A DNA stretch of 64,000 bases from Halomonas sp. 25-S5 (GCF_029889845.1 NZ_JARANV010000009.1:1-64000); one strand, 5' to 3'; counted from the first letter of the stretch, positions 52,459-62,283 are shown. Numbers and translations are program-made. The notes: a model not told the origin generated them from the letters alone.

Positions 52459-53554
52459 GGCGCTCGCTGCCGTGATGCAGTTGCCGATAGTGTCCCAGCA
52501 GGTCATCGATGACCCGCTCCCAGTCGAAGTGGCGCTCGACGTGTCGGCGGGCATGCCGGCCCATGGCGACAGGGTCATTGAGGAAGAGTTCGTGCACGGC
52601 GCGGGCCATGTCGTCGGGATCACGTGGGCGGCAGAGGACCCCGGCACCCAGCGGCACATACTCCTTCAGGGCGCCAGCCCTCGCGGCTACCACCGGTAGC
52701 CCGCAGGCCATGGCCTCCTGGGCCACCAGGCCGAAGGTCTCGCGGGTGCCGGCATGCAGCATGGCATCGGCGCTGGCCAGGGCGGTGGCGACTTCGCTGG
52801 GTGGGCAGTAGCGGGACACGACGCTGACGTTGTCGGGGACGCGACTGGGCATCCCCGGCCCCATCAGCAGCAGGTGGTAATCGGCACCCAGCCGTTGCAT
52901 CACGTCGAGCAGCACCTCGATGTGCTTCTCCGGCGAGCGACGACCGGCGAAGACCAGCAGCCGCTGGTGGTCGCCCAGCCCGAGCTTCAGGCGCAGGCCC
53001 GGGTCACGGTGCCGCGGGTGGAAGGCCTCGAGGTCGACGCCCAGCGGCTGCACTCGCACCTGTTCCACGCCCCAGTCGGCCAGTCGCTCGGCCATGGCGG
53101 TGCAGGGCGCCAGCACGCTGTCGAAGTGGCCATAGAGGTCGCCCACGTAGCGCTGCAGGCGCTGGCGGACACCGGCCCCGAAACGATCGCCCATCAGCCT
53201 CGGCAGGTCGGAGTGGAAGAAGCCTACCGTGGGCACCCCCAGGGCCTGGCCGGCGTCCACGGCGGCCCAGGCGGTGACATAGGGGTCGCCGGCCTCGATC
53301 AGGTCGGGGGCCATCGTCATCAGGGCATCGCGCCAGGGGCGGCGGCGCAGCGGGAAGCGGTAGCCCTGGCCAAGGGGAATCTGCGGGGCGGGGAGGGTAT
53401 GCACCCCGCCGAGCGAGCCGCGCTCGGCGCCCGGCACCAGCAGGCTGGTGCGCAGGCCCGGCCGGGCGGCCAGCACGCGATGCTTGGCCTCGAGGTAGGT
53501 GCGCACCCCGCCGCTGGCAGGCGCGTGGAACATGGTGACGTCGACGATATGCAA
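52436..53554 (-). CDS. GT4-family glycosyltransferase
   Basis: A 372-residue GT-B enzyme. The N-terminal acceptor domain begins MHIVDVTMFHAPASGGVRTYL; the C-terminal donor domain has VFAGRRSPEKHIEVLLDVMQR, and HAGTRETFGLVAQEAMACGLPV supplies the conserved E-x7-E. Such proteins add a sugar from a nucleotide-sugar to lipids such as diacylglycerol or phosphatidylinositol. It has no signal peptide. Coupled with the flippase-like gene, it may build a membrane glycolipid. Confidence 0.85.
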   Translation of the reverse strand: MHIVDVTMFHAPASGGVRTYLEAKHRVLAARPGLRTSLLVPGAERGSLGGVHTLPAPQIPLGQGYRFPLRRRPWRDALMTMAPDLIEAGDPYVTAWAAVDAGQALGVPTVGFFHSDLPRLMGDRFGAGVRQRLQRYVGDLYGHFDSVLAPCTAMAERLADWGVEQVRVQPLGVDLEAFHPRHRDPGLRLKLGLGDHQRLLVFAGRRSPEKHIEVLLDVMQRLGADYHLLLMGPGMPSRVPDNVSVVSRYCPPSEVATALASADAMLHAGTRETFGLVAQEAMACGLPVVAARAGALKEYVPLGAGVLCRPRDPDDMARAVHELFLNDPVAMGRHARRHVERHFDWERVIDDLLGHYRQLHHGSERHALHRNG

Positions 53555-53629
53555 GGAGCCCTCCTGGCGTGGATATGCCCTGCCAGCCTAGGGGGGCCAT
53601 GCGACAGTTGTGCGACAGCCGCAACGCGA

Positions 53630-53653
53630 GACGGCGACCCGAGGGTCGCCGTC
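53630..53653 (-). terminator. Terminator-like palindrome after rnb
   Basis: GACGGCGACCC (53630-53640) and GGGTCGCCGTC (53643-53653) pair perfectly around GA, 27 bases after the RNase II stop on the minus strand and in front of the glycosyltransferase gene. There is no T-run. Confidence 0.6.
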
Positions 53654-53679
53654 CAGTGCTGCCTGTCGTTGCCGAGCGG

Positions 53680-55620
53680 TCAGTCCGCGGGGCGACCCAC
53701 CAGCGAGCGGGTCTCCTCGCGGGCCTCGGTCAGCATCACGCGGATGACGTCGCCGAGCTTGAAGCGCTCTTCGTCCTCGATCTGGATACGCCCCTCCTTG
53801 TCGTCGATCGCCACCTTGTTGCGATCGCTATGCATCAGCGGGGCCGGGATGAAGGCGGTGGCCCCGTTGGCGGTCAGGCGTACTCGCATGCCGCCGCGGT
53901 TGACGGCGATGACTTCGGCCTCGAAGGTCTGCTGGGCCTCGGCGGCGGGGGTCAGGTAGCGCACGTAGAGCCAGTCCTTGACGTCGCGCTCGGCCATGCG
54001 GTTCAGCCGGCGACGCTCGGTGAGCTGCTCGGTGAGCTGCTGGCTGGCTTCGGCCGGGGCCTGCTCGCCCTTGAGGACCCGCTTGATCAGGCGATGGTTG
54101 ACCATGTCGCCGTACTTGCGGATCGGCGAGGTCCAGGTGGCATAGGCGGCCAGCCCCAGGCCGAAGTGCGGGCCGGGCTGAGCGGACATGCTGGTGAAGC
54201 CCTGGAAGCGGCGCAGGCGGGCATCCAGCCAGGCGTCGTCGCGGCCCTCGAGCTCGCGCTTGAGCTCGGTGTAGCGGGGCAGCTCGGTGAGCTGCTCGCG
54301 CTCCACCTGGATGTCCTGGCTGGCCAGAAACTCCTGGGCGGCCTCGGCCTTCTCCGGCTCGAAGGCGCGGTGGACGTTGAAGATGCCGTGGCCGACATGC
54401 TCGGCGAGCAGGTGCGCGCAGCAGGCGTTGGCGGCGATCATCGACTCCTCGATCATGCGGTTGGCGATGCGCCGATGCTCGGTGCGAATGTCCAGCACGT
54501 TGCCGGCCTCGTCCAGGTCGAAGACGAAGTCGGGGCGGTCCTTGAACACCAGGGCGTGGGCCGCCCGCCAGGCACTGCGCGCCTCGGTCATGGCCGCCAG
54601 GGCCTTGAGCTGTTCGCCGATCGCATCAACCGGCGCCCAGTCGCCCTGGCCCTCGAGCCAGTCGGAGATCCAGTCATAGGCGAGCTTGGCATGGGAGCGC
54701 GCGGTGGCGGCGAAGAAACGATAGTCGCCGAGGCTGCCGTCGGCGCCGATCTCCAGGGTGCAGGCCAGCACCGGGCGATCCTTGTCCTCCCACAGCGAGC
54801 AGAGGTCATCGGCCAGCTGCTCGGGCAGCATGGTGACGTTCTGGCCCGGCAGGTAGACGGTGAAGGCCCGGATGCGAGCCTCCAGGTCGGCGGCATGCCC
54901 TTCCTCCACGTAGGCGGTGGGGTCGGCGATGGCCACCGTCAGCGACCAGCCGCCATCCTCGCGGGAGCGGATGCGCAGGGCATCATCCATGTCGCGGGTC
55001 TTCTCGCCGTCGATGGTGAAGAAGGGCTCGGCGGTCAGGTCCTCGCGCGCCAGGCCCTCGTCGCGCAGCGGCCAGTCGTCGCCGGCGTCCGGGCACTCCT
55101 GCTCCAGGGCATGGCGGGCCAGGGTCACGCGCCACGGCACGGCCGGGTCGTCGGTCTTGGCCACCAGTTCGTCGATCTGGGTGAAGAAGGCGCGGTCGTC
55201 GGGTTTGAGGGGGTGGCGCACCAGGCGGGCCACCACCCAATCGCCGTCGGCGATGCTGTCTTCATCGAGGCTGCGCTTGATGCGGGCCTTGAGGGCGGTC
55301 TTCATCGAGGGGTGATCGGGAATCACCGCCAGGCGCCCGTCGCGCTTCTGCACCCGGGCGATGAAGCGTTGCATGCCGGTCTCGATCAGGGTGTCGGGCT
55401 CGACCGAGGTCTTGTCACCCTCCTCGTGGAGGATGGCCTCGACGCGGTCACCATGCAGCACCAGCTTCATGGCGGGGGGCGGCACGAAGTAGGAGTTGCC
55501 GTCGTCGGTCTCGAGGAAACCGAAGCCCCTGTCGGAGGCCTTGATCACGCCCTCGACGCGAGGGGTGTTGGAGCGGATCTTTTGCTTGAGCTGGGCAAGA
55601 GCCGAGTTGTTCTGCAGCAT
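53680..55620 (-). CDS. rnb: Exoribonuclease II
   Basis: A 646-residue RNase II, the same size as E. coli Rnb (644). It starts MLQNNSALAQLKQKIRSNTP, then the first cold shock domain VEGVIKASDRGFGFLE, a second one (DGRLAVIPDHPSMKTALKA), the catalytic RNB domain with FFTIDGEKTRDMDDALRI (metal-binding Asp) and a C-terminal S1 domain (FEAEVIAVNRGGMRVRLTANG). It degrades single-stranded RNA 3' to 5'. The ATG at 55620 is picked from homology; the frame is open further upstream without a better start. Confidence 0.94.
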   Translation of the reverse strand: MLQNNSALAQLKQKIRSNTPRVEGVIKASDRGFGFLETDDGNSYFVPPPAMKLVLHGDRVEAILHEEGDKTSVEPDTLIETGMQRFIARVQKRDGRLAVIPDHPSMKTALKARIKRSLDEDSIADGDWVVARLVRHPLKPDDRAFFTQIDELVAKTDDPAVPWRVTLARHALEQECPDAGDDWPLRDEGLAREDLTAEPFFTIDGEKTRDMDDALRIRSREDGGWSLTVAIADPTAYVEEGHAADLEARIRAFTVYLPGQNVTMLPEQLADDLCSLWEDKDRPVLACTLEIGADGSLGDYRFFAATARSHAKLAYDWISDWLEGQGDWAPVDAIGEQLKALAAMTEARSAWRAAHALVFKDRPDFVFDLDEAGNVLDIRTEHRRIANRMIEESMIAANACCAHLLAEHVGHGIFNVHRAFEPEKAEAAQEFLASQDIQVEREQLTELPRYTELKRELEGRDDAWLDARLRRFQGFTSMSAQPGPHFGLGLAAYATWTSPIRKYGDMVNHRLIKRVLKGEQAPAEASQQLTEQLTERRRLNRMAERDVKDWLYVRYLTPAAEAQQTFEAEVIAVNRGGMRVRLTANGATAFIPAPLMHSDRNKVAIDDKEGRIQIEDEERFKLGDVIRVMLTEAREETRSLVGRPAD

Positions 55621-55854
55621 GGTCACGATCGGTTGGCGAGTAGGGGGATTACTATACGGATTCGCGACCCCAGCGCCAAACGGCGTACCGGGGCACCAAA
55701 CGGAATCAGTCGCTTGCGATGGCGCCCCGGCCAGATGCGCGGTGGTGGCGTCCGCCGCACGCACCCCGGGGCAGGTACGGTCGGCACCGGGCAGAGAAGA
55801 CAGGCGGGGGCGCCTTCGGTAGCCTTGAAGACTTCACGACATGCGGAAGGCTCC

Positions 55855-56658
55855 ATGACCCCACGACTGATCGTCTCCGACCTCGACGGCACCCTGCTCG
55901 GGGCCGACCATGACCTGCACCCGACGACCGTCGACACCCTGCGAGCCCTGGCCGGGCAGGGCCACCACCTGGCGTTTGCCTCGGGCCGCCACTTCCGGGA
56001 CATGCAGCGCTTCCGCGAGCGCCTGGGCGTGCCGGTGCATGTGATCAGCACCAACGGCGCCTATCTCCACGACAGCGAGGATCGCCTGGTCAGTGCCCGC
56101 CACCTGCAGGCCTCGCTGGCCCGGGCGCTGATCGCCTTGCCGCGCCCCCCCGAGGTGCGCCTCAACCTCTACCACGAGCACGAGTGGCTGATCGATGCCG
56201 AGGCGCCTGGCTTGCTGGCGCTGCATGCCCATACCGGCTTCGGCTACCGGGTCGCCGACCCCGCTGAGCTCGATGGCGAGGGGGTCGGCAAGGTGCTGTA
56301 TATCGGCGACCCGGGCGAGGTCAGGCGGCTTGCGGCGACGATCCGCGCCCGCCATGGCGAGCGGCTGCACCTGACCTGGTCGATGGCCACCTCGCTGGAG
56401 ATCATGGCCGAGGGCGTGAACAAAGGCACCGCCCTCGCCGCGCTGCTCGAGCGCCTGGGACTCGGCTCCGAGGCGTGCCTGGCCTTCGGCGACAACCTCA
56501 ACGATACCGAGATGCTCGCCCTGGCCGGCGAGGCCCATATCATGGCCAACGCCCATCCCGAGCTGGCTGGCCGGGTTCCCGGGGCCGAGTGCATCGGCCA
56601 TCACGATGACCAGGCCGTGGCCGCGCGGCTGCTCGAGCGCTTCGGGGGCCGGGGATGA
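55855..56658 (+). CDS. Cof-type HAD-IIB family hydrolase
   Basis: A 267-residue HAD phosphatase with motif I VSDLDGTLLGADH near 7-19, motif II FASGRHF, the C2B cap, motif III Lys in EGVNKGTAL and motif IV AFGDNLNDTEML. These Cof/YidA-like enzymes remove phosphate from sugar phosphates or flavin nucleotides. Its end overlaps the response regulator start (ATGA), so it is part of the same operon as the two-component system; a link to sugar-phosphate levels is possible but unproven. Confidence 0.87.
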   Translation: MTPRLIVSDLDGTLLGADHDLHPTTVDTLRALAGQGHHLAFASGRHFRDMQRFRERLGVPVHVISTNGAYLHDSEDRLVSARHLQASLARALIALPRPPEVRLNLYHEHEWLIDAEAPGLLALHAHTGFGYRVADPAELDGEGVGKVLYIGDPGEVRRLAATIRARHGERLHLTWSMATSLEIMAEGVNKGTALAALLERLGLGSEACLAFGDNLNDTEMLALAGEAHIMANAHPELAGRVPGAECIGHHDDQAVAARLLERFGGRG

Positions 56659-57380
56659 CCACGACGCCCGTGACCCTGATCGTGGTCGACGACGACCCCG
56701 AGATCCGCGAGCTGCTGGCCGATTACCTGGGGCGCCACGGCTATCGCGCGCTGACCGCCGAGGACGCCCCGGCGCTGCGCGCGCTGCTGGTTGACGAGAC
56801 GCCGGACCTGCTGGTGGTGGACCTGATGCTGCCCGGTGACGACGGCTTCACCCTCTGTCGGGAGCTGCGTCGCGACAGCGACGTGCCGATCATCATGCTG
56901 ACCGCCAGCGCCGACGAGACGGACCGCATCCTGGGCCTCGAACTGGGTGCCGACGACTACCTGGGCAAGCCCTTCAACCCTCGCGAGCTGCTGGCGAGGA
57001 TCAAGGCGGTACTGCGTCGCGCCCGGGCCGGCCAGGGGCCGCCCGACCCGGCCGAGGCCCGCGTGGTGGCGTTCGGCGACTGGCGGCTGGATCGCCTGAC
57101 CCGCGCGCTGATCGATACCCACGGCCAGCAGATCCCGCTCTCCGGTGCGGACTTCCAACTGTTGCAGGTGTTCCTCGCGCATCCCGAACGGGTGCTGTCG
57201 CGGGAGGACCTCTACGTGCTGACCCGCGGGCGTCCGTCGCCTCCCCTGGACCGTTCCATCGATGTGCATGTGTGTCGCCTGCGCCAGCGCCTCGGCGAGG
57301 ATGCCCAGCACTCCCAGCTGATCCGCACGGTGCGCGGCGCGGGCTATGTGCTCACCGCCCGGGTCGAGGCCCTGCCGTGA
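56655..57380 (+). CDS. OmpR-family response regulator (GltR-like)
   Basis: A 241-residue regulator. The receiver domain has the acid pocket Asp12-Asp13, phosphorylation site Asp56 (VVDLMLPGDDG), conserved Thr/Ser (MLTASADE) and the Lys of LGKPFNPREL. The C-terminal winged helix begins RVVAFGDWRLDRLTR and ends RTVRGAGYVL. It sits directly before the sensor kinase and just upstream of the gtsABCD glucose transporter, as gltR does in Pseudomonas; control of gts is inferred from that position. Confidence 0.9.
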   Translation: MTTTPVTLIVVDDDPEIRELLADYLGRHGYRALTAEDAPALRALLVDETPDLLVVDLMLPGDDGFTLCRELRRDSDVPIIMLTASADETDRILGLELGADDYLGKPFNPRELLARIKAVLRRARAGQGPPDPAEARVVAFGDWRLDRLTRALIDTHGQQIPLSGADFQLLQVFLAHPERVLSREDLYVLTRGRPSPPLDRSIDVHVCRLRQRLGEDAQHSQLIRTVRGAGYVLTARVEALP

Positions 57381-58870
57381 CCACGCAGAGCCGCTGGCGG
57401 CGGCTGCGCCGGCGGCTCTCCCGTGGCCTGCCGGGTACGCTGCGGGGACGCTTCGTGCTGATCATGGTAGTGGGGGTGCTGGCCGCCCAGCTGGCCAGCT
57501 ATGCGATCTGGACCTCGCAGGTGCGCTCCAGCCGGATGGCCCAGCTCGATGAGCTGTCGAGCAATGTCGCCTACAGCGTGGCCTCCACCATGCAGTTCTT
57601 CCGCTCGTTGCCGAGGGAGTACCGCCATATCGTGCTCGACCAGCTGCGCAACATGGGCGGCACCCGTTTCTTCGTCAGCGTCAACGAGCACCGCATCGGC
57701 GTGGCGGACATCGGCGAGGGGCCGGAGAAGGCAATCGTGGTCGACAACTTCCAGCGCATCCTCACCAATGAGCTCAACATCGACGAGGTGCTGGTGGAGT
57801 TCTCGCGGCCCGAGACCCTGCGTGTCTTCAACAACGAGGTGCTGTTGACTGACCTGCCCCCGCGCTGGGGGCAGCACAGCCTGCTGATGGAGCCTCTATC
57901 GCCGCCGATCCTGGTCGTGCAGCTTCAGCTCGAACCCGGGACCTGGCTCTATGTGGCCACCCTGCTGCCCATCGCCGAGCTGTTCGAGCCGCGCGCCTGG
58001 CTGTCGGGGGAGCGCCTGCTGGCCGGGCTGATGGTGCTGCTGACGGTGCTGGGGCTCTCGCTGCTGGGGATTCGCAGCATGACGCGGCCGTTGTCGCGGC
58101 TCTCGCGGGCCGCCCGCCAGCTGGGCGATGATCTCGATGCCTCGCCGCTGCGCGAGACCGGGCCGCGTGAGGTGGTGGCGACGGCCGTGGCCTTCAACCG
58201 CATGCAGGGGCGCATCCGTGAGCAGGTCGAGGAGCGCGAGCGGCTGTTCTCGGCCATCTCCCACGACCTCAAGACGCCGATCACCCGGCTGCGCCTGCGC
58301 GCCGAAATGCTCGATGACCCGCTGCAGCGTGAGCGGTTCTGTGCCTCCCTCGACGAGCTGGATGCCCTGGTGCGGGGCGCGTTGGCCTCGGTGAAGGGGC
58401 TGGACCTGCATGAAAGGATCGTCGAGGTCGCCCCCGCCGCCCTGCTGGAGGGCCTGGCGGCCGAGCTGCGCCTGCATGGTGGCGAGGTGGTCATCGAAGG
58501 CAGCGCGGCGCCCATCGCCGCCAAGCCGCTGGCCCTCAAGCGCTGCCTGGCCAACCTGCTGGAGAATGCGCTGTTCTACGGGCGACGCGCCGAGGTGCGG
58601 CTCGAGGATGCCCCGGACCGGCTGATCATCACCATCCACGACCGGGGCCCCGGCATCGCCGAGGCCCAGCGCGAACGGGTCTTCTCTCCCTTCGTGCGGC
58701 TCGAGCCTTCGCGCAGCCGGCATACCGGCGGCAGCGGCCTGGGGCTGGGGATCGCGCGACACATCGTGCGGGCCCATGGCGGGGAGATCGGGCTTGCCAA
58801 CCACCCCGAGGGGGGGCTGGTCGTCACCCTGACCTTGCCCCGCCAGGCCAATGTTACCGACCTGCAATAA
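57377..58870 (+). CDS. Sensor histidine kinase (GtrS-like)
   Basis: A 497-residue kinase starting at the GTG overlapping the regulator stop (GTGA). Transmembrane helices are near 29-47 (FVLIMVVGVLAAQLASYAIW) and near 210-235 (LLAGLMVLLTVLGLSLLGI); between them is a periplasmic sensor of about 160 residues. HAMP follows, then the phospho-acceptor His296 in ISHDLKTPITRLR, N box NLLENALFYG, and G boxes DRGPGIAE and GGSGLGLGIARHI. In P. aeruginosa the similar kinase GtrS responds to 2-ketogluconate or 6-phosphogluconate and activates glucose uptake. Confidence 0.9.
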   Translation: MTTQSRWRRLRRRLSRGLPGTLRGRFVLIMVVGVLAAQLASYAIWTSQVRSSRMAQLDELSSNVAYSVASTMQFFRSLPREYRHIVLDQLRNMGGTRFFVSVNEHRIGVADIGEGPEKAIVVDNFQRILTNELNIDEVLVEFSRPETLRVFNNEVLLTDLPPRWGQHSLLMEPLSPPILVVQLQLEPGTWLYVATLLPIAELFEPRAWLSGERLLAGLMVLLTVLGLSLLGIRSMTRPLSRLSRAARQLGDDLDASPLRETGPREVVATAVAFNRMQGRIREQVEERERLFSAISHDLKTPITRLRLRAEMLDDPLQRERFCASLDELDALVRGALASVKGLDLHERIVEVAPAALLEGLAAELRLHGGEVVIEGSAAPIAAKPLALKRCLANLLENALFYGRRAEVRLEDAPDRLIITIHDRGPGIAEAQRERVFSPFVRLEPSRSRHTGGSGLGLGIARHIVRAHGGEIGLANHPEGGLVVTLTLPRQANVTDLQ

Positions 58871-58984
58871 TGTCCCAACACTTTGCAGGACTCGGTAACG
58901 CCCCTTCGCCGGCCGACTGGCGTAGCGTGTCAGCATCCCGGTGATCCGGGAGGCCATAACAAGACAATACGAGGACTCCACGCC

Positions 58985-60265
58985 ATGCACGTTTCAACAC
59001 GCTGTCACTCACCCCGCAAGACCGCGCTCGCCCTGGCCACCGGCCTGGCAGCCTCCCTGACCCTGACCGCTGCCCAGGCCGGCGATGTCGAGGTCCTGCA
59101 CTGGTGGACCTCCGGCGGCGAGGCCCGGGCGGCCAATGTGCTCAAGGAGCTGATGGAGGCCGAGGGGCACAACTGGGAAGACTTCGCGGTGGCCGGCGGC
59201 GGTGGCGAGACCGCCATGACGGTGCTCAAGTCCCGCGCCATGTCCGGCAATCCGCCCTCCGCGGCCCAGATCAAGGGGCCCGAGATCCAGGAGTGGGGCG
59301 AGCTCGGCCTGCTGGGCAATCTCGACGCCGTGGCCGAATCCCAGGACTGGCAGGCGCTGCTGCCCGAGACGGTGGCCGAGGTGATGCGCCATGACGGCCA
59401 CTACGTGGCGGTGCCGGTCAATGTCCATCGCGTCAACTGGCTGTGGGCCAATCCCGAGGTACTCGAGGATGCGGGTGTCGAGATGCCTACCAGCCTCGAT
59501 GAGCTGTTCGCCGCGGCGGAACCGCTGCGCGCGGCGGGCTATATCCCGCTGGCCCACGGCGGCCAGGCCTGGCAGGACGCCACCCTCTTCGAGGATATCG
59601 TGCTGGCGGAGGGGGGCAGCGCCTTCTATCGTCGTGCCCTGGTGGAGCTGGATCCCGAGGCCCTGGGCGGCGAGCAGATGGTCGAGGCGCTCGCGACCTT
59701 CAAGCGCCTGCGTGAGCTGATGGATGACGACATGTCGGGGCGCGACTGGAACATCGCCACCTCCATGGTCATCGAAGGCGATGCCGCCATGCAGCTGATG
59801 GGCGACTGGGCCAAGGGCGAGTTCACCGCCGCGGGCCTCACCGCCGGCGAGGACTACCTGTGTGCCCCGGCGCCGGGTACGGCCTCGGCCTTCACCTTCA
59901 ACATCGACAGCCTGGCGATGTTCCGGGTCAGCGACGAGGCCGACCGCGAGGCCCAGCAGGACCTGGCGCGGCTGGTGCTGGAGCCCACCTTCCAGGAGGC
60001 CTTCAACCTCGCCAAGGGCTCGATTCCCGCCCGCCCCGACCTGGACATGAGCGAGTTCGACCGCTGCGCGCAGCAGTCGCTGGCCGACTTCCAGCGCACC
60101 GCCGAGGAGGGCGGCCTGGTGCCCAGCATGGCGCACGGCATGGCGGTTCGTGCCGCCGTCCAGGGCGCCATCTTCGATGTCGTGACCAACTACTTCAACG
60201 ACACTGACATGGAGGCCGAGGAGGCCGCCCGGCGCATGGTCAACACGGCCCAGGCTGCACTCTAG
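58985..60265 (+). CDS. gtsA: Glucose/mannose-type ABC transporter substrate-binding protein
   Basis: A 426-residue periplasmic binding protein of the CUT1 class. Signal peptide 1-32 ends LTAAQA-GD. The mature start [16 protein letters not shown] and the segments [14 protein letters not shown] and [16 protein letters not shown] are typical of GtsA-like glucose binding proteins. A start at 58985 is favoured by the signal peptide and a GAGGACT site. First gene of gtsABCD. Confidence 0.93.
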   Translation: MHVSTRCHSPRKTALALATGLAASLTLTAAQAGDVEVLHWWTSGGEARAANVLKELMEAEGHNWEDFAVAGGGGETAMTVLKSRAMSGNPPSAAQIKGPEIQEWGELGLLGNLDAVAESQDWQALLPETVAEVMRHDGHYVAVPVNVHRVNWLWANPEVLEDAGVEMPTSLDELFAAAEPLRAAGYIPLAHGGQAWQDATLFEDIVLAEGGSAFYRRALVELDPEALGGEQMVEALATFKRLRELMDDDMSGRDWNIATSMVIEGDAAMQLMGDWAKGEFTAAGLTAGEDYLCAPAPGTASAFTFNIDSLAMFRVSDEADREAQQDLARLVLEPTFQEAFNLAKGSIPARPDLDMSEFDRCAQQSLADFQRTAEEGGLVPSMAHGMAVRAAVQGAIFDVVTNYFNDTDMEAEEAARRMVNTAQAAL

Positions 60266-60279
60266 CTAGCGCTGGCCGG

Positions 60280-60301
60280 GGGCGCCGTTACGGCGGCGCC
60301 C
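60280..60301 (+). other. Intergenic hairpin between gtsA and gtsB
   Basis: GGGCGCCG (60280-60287) and CGGCGCCC (60294-60301) form an 8-bp stem with loop TTACGG, 15 bases after the gtsA stop. Like the hairpin behind smoE it probably lifts binding-protein levels over permease. Confidence 0.55.
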
Positions 60302-60326
60302 GTGTTCATTCACGAGGACTCCTCCC

Positions 60327-61256
60327 ATGACACGCTCGACTTCTCTCTCCCACGCCGGACGTGCGCTGGGCCGACGCTCGTCGTCCGGACACCTACAGGC
60401 CTGGCTGCCGCGACTGGTGCTGGCGCCCTCCGTCGCCGTCTCGCTGTTCTTCGTCTACGGCTTCATGCTGTGGACCTTCGTGCTTTCGCTGACCAGCTCG
60501 CGCATGCTGCCGAGCTACGACTTCATCGGCTTCGCCCAGTACGGCCGGCTGATGGCCAACGAGCGCTGGTGGGTCGCCTCCACCAACCTGGTGATCTTCG
60601 GCGGCCTCTTCGTGGGGATCTGCCTGGTGCTCGGCGCCTTCCTGGCCATCCTGCTCGACCAGCGCATCCGCCGCGAAGGTGCCCTGCGCACGGTCTACCT
60701 CTACCCCATGGCGCTGTCGTTCATCGTCACCGGGGTGGTGTGGAAGTGGCTACTCAACCCCGGGCTCGGCCTCCAGGCCATGGTGCGTGGCTGGGGCTTC
60801 GAGTCGTTCACCTTCGACTGGCTGGTCGACCCCGACATGGCGGTCTACACCCTGGTGATCGCTGCCGTGTGGCAGGCCTCGGGGTTCGTGATGGCGCTGT
60901 TCCTGGCCGGACTGCGCGGCATCGACGACAGCATCATCAAGGCCGCCCAGCTCGACGGCGGCAGCCTGCCGCGCATCTACTGGCGGGTGGTGATCCCCTG
61001 CCTGCGGCCGGTGGTGTTCAGCGCGGTGATGATCCTCGCCCACATCGCCATCAAGAGCTTCGACCTGGTGGTGGCCCTGACCGGCGGCGGCCCGGGCTAT
61101 GCCACCGACCTGCCGGCCACCTTCATGTACACCCACGCCTTCACCCGGGCGCAGGTCGGCCTCGGCTCGGCCAGTGCCATGCTGATGCTGGGCGGCGTGC
61201 TGGCGATCCTGATTCCCTACCTCTACTCGGAGCTGAGGAGCCGCAAGCATGGATAA
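60327..61256 (+). CDS. gtsB: Glucose-type ABC transporter permease
   Basis: A 309-residue MalF-type permease. Six hydrophobic segments are visible from LVLAPSVAVSLFFVYGFML (about 28-46) on, with the EAA loop as IIKAAQLDGGSLPRIYWRVVIP in the second half. The last codons overlap the gtsC start by 8 bases. It forms the channel with GtsC. Confidence 0.92.
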   Translation: MTRSTSLSHAGRALGRRSSSGHLQAWLPRLVLAPSVAVSLFFVYGFMLWTFVLSLTSSRMLPSYDFIGFAQYGRLMANERWWVASTNLVIFGGLFVGICLVLGAFLAILLDQRIRREGALRTVYLYPMALSFIVTGVVWKWLLNPGLGLQAMVRGWGFESFTFDWLVDPDMAVYTLVIAAVWQASGFVMALFLAGLRGIDDSIIKAAQLDGGSLPRIYWRVVIPCLRPVVFSAVMILAHIAIKSFDLVVALTGGGPGYATDLPATFMYTHAFTRAQVGLGSASAMLMLGGVLAILIPYLYSELRSRKHG

Positions 61257-62127
61257 CGTGATTCGACGCCGGACCCCCGGGGCACGCCTGGCGCGTCTGG
61301 CGCTCTACGCCGCGCTGCTGCTGGCCGCGCTCTTCTACCTGCTGCCGCTGGCGGTGATGCTGATCACCTCGGTGAAGCCCCTGGACGAGATCAGCGCCGG
61401 TAGCCTGCTGGCACTGCCCCAGTCGCCGACCCTGGCGCCCTGGGTCAAGGCCTGGGGCGAGGCCTGTACCGGGATGCGCTGCGAGGGCGTGGGCGGCTAC
61501 TTCTGGAACTCCTTCGCCATCGTCATCCCCGCGGTGGCGATTTCCACAGTGGTCGGGGCGCTCAACGGCTATGCGCTGACCAAGTGGCGCTTCAAGGGCT
61601 CGGAGCTGCTCTTCGCGCTGATGCTGTTCGGCTGCTTCATCCCCTTCCAGGTGGTGCTACTGCCCATGGCCCAGACCCTGGGCTGGCTGGGGCTCTCCAG
61701 CTCCCGGGCGGGGCTGATCCTGGTCCACGTGATCTTCGGCATCGCCTTCACCACCCTGTTCTTCCGCAACTTCTACGTGGCGATCCCCACCGAGCTGGTG
61801 TCGGCGGCCAAGCTGGATGGGGCGGGCTTCTTCCGCATCTTCTGGCGCATCCTGTTGCCGGTCTCGGCGCCGATCATCGTGGTCTCGGTGATCTGGCAGT
61901 TCACCCAGATCTGGAACGACTTCCTGTTCGGGGTGGCCTTCTCGGCACACGACACCCAGCCGGTGACGGTGGCCCTGAACAACCTGGTCAACACCTCGAC
62001 GGGGGTGCGCGAGTACAACGTCGACATGGCCGCCGCCATGATCGCGGCGCTGCCGACCCTGGTGGTCTACGTGCTGGCCGGCAAGTATTTCGTGCGCGGG
62101 CTCACCGCGGGGTCCGTCAAGGGCTAG
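61249..62127 (+). CDS. gtsC: Glucose-type ABC transporter permease
   Basis: A 292-residue MalG-type permease with six hydrophobic segments and EAA loop ELVSAAKLDGAGFFRIFWRI. The C terminus is RGLTAGSVKG, then TAG. That stop codon consists of TA plus the first G of a MITE (62127-62283). Without the insert, the frame would continue two codons (Tyr-Glu) to a TAA. The truncation of two terminal residues is unlikely to hurt function. Confidence 0.92.
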   Translation: MDNVIRRRTPGARLARLALYAALLLAALFYLLPLAVMLITSVKPLDEISAGSLLALPQSPTLAPWVKAWGEACTGMRCEGVGGYFWNSFAIVIPAVAISTVVGALNGYALTKWRFKGSELLFALMLFGCFIPFQVVLLPMAQTLGWLGLSSSRAGLILVHVIFGIAFTTLFFRNFYVAIPTELVSAAKLDGAGFFRIFWRILLPVSAPIIVVSVIWQFTQIWNDFLFGVAFSAHDTQPVTVALNNLVNTSTGVREYNVDMAAAMIAALPTLVVYVLAGKYFVRGLTAGSVKG

Positions 62128-62283
62128 GGAAACACTGCTTTATTGCTGCGCTCGATATCCTGGCCGTCGGCGGTGCCGAGGCGTCGGGCCGTCGCAATCC
62201 TCATTGAGCAGCCAGTCAACTCCGGTTACTGCGCTCCGGCGGCGGCCAGCCTCTCGTCGCTCGCGACATAAATCAGCGTTCCC
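62127..62283. mobile_element. 157-bp MITE-like insertion between gtsC and gtsD
   Basis: Ends are inverted repeats: GGGAAACACTGCTTTAT on the left and GGGAACGCTGATTTAT on the right (complement), with further inner similarity (TGGCCGTCGGCGG versus TGGCCGCCGCCGG). TA stands on both sides (62125-62126 and 62284-62285), as left by TA-targeting transposases of the IS630/mariner or some IS5 types. No reading frame is inside. It separates genes that should be adjacent in the operon. Confidence 0.7.

Noticed and set aside
53569..56658. A 1029-codon plus-strand frame covering the rnb region and the HAD gene
   Set aside because: Its first 760 codons are the complement of rnb. Only the C-terminal 267 residues from 55855 form a real protein.
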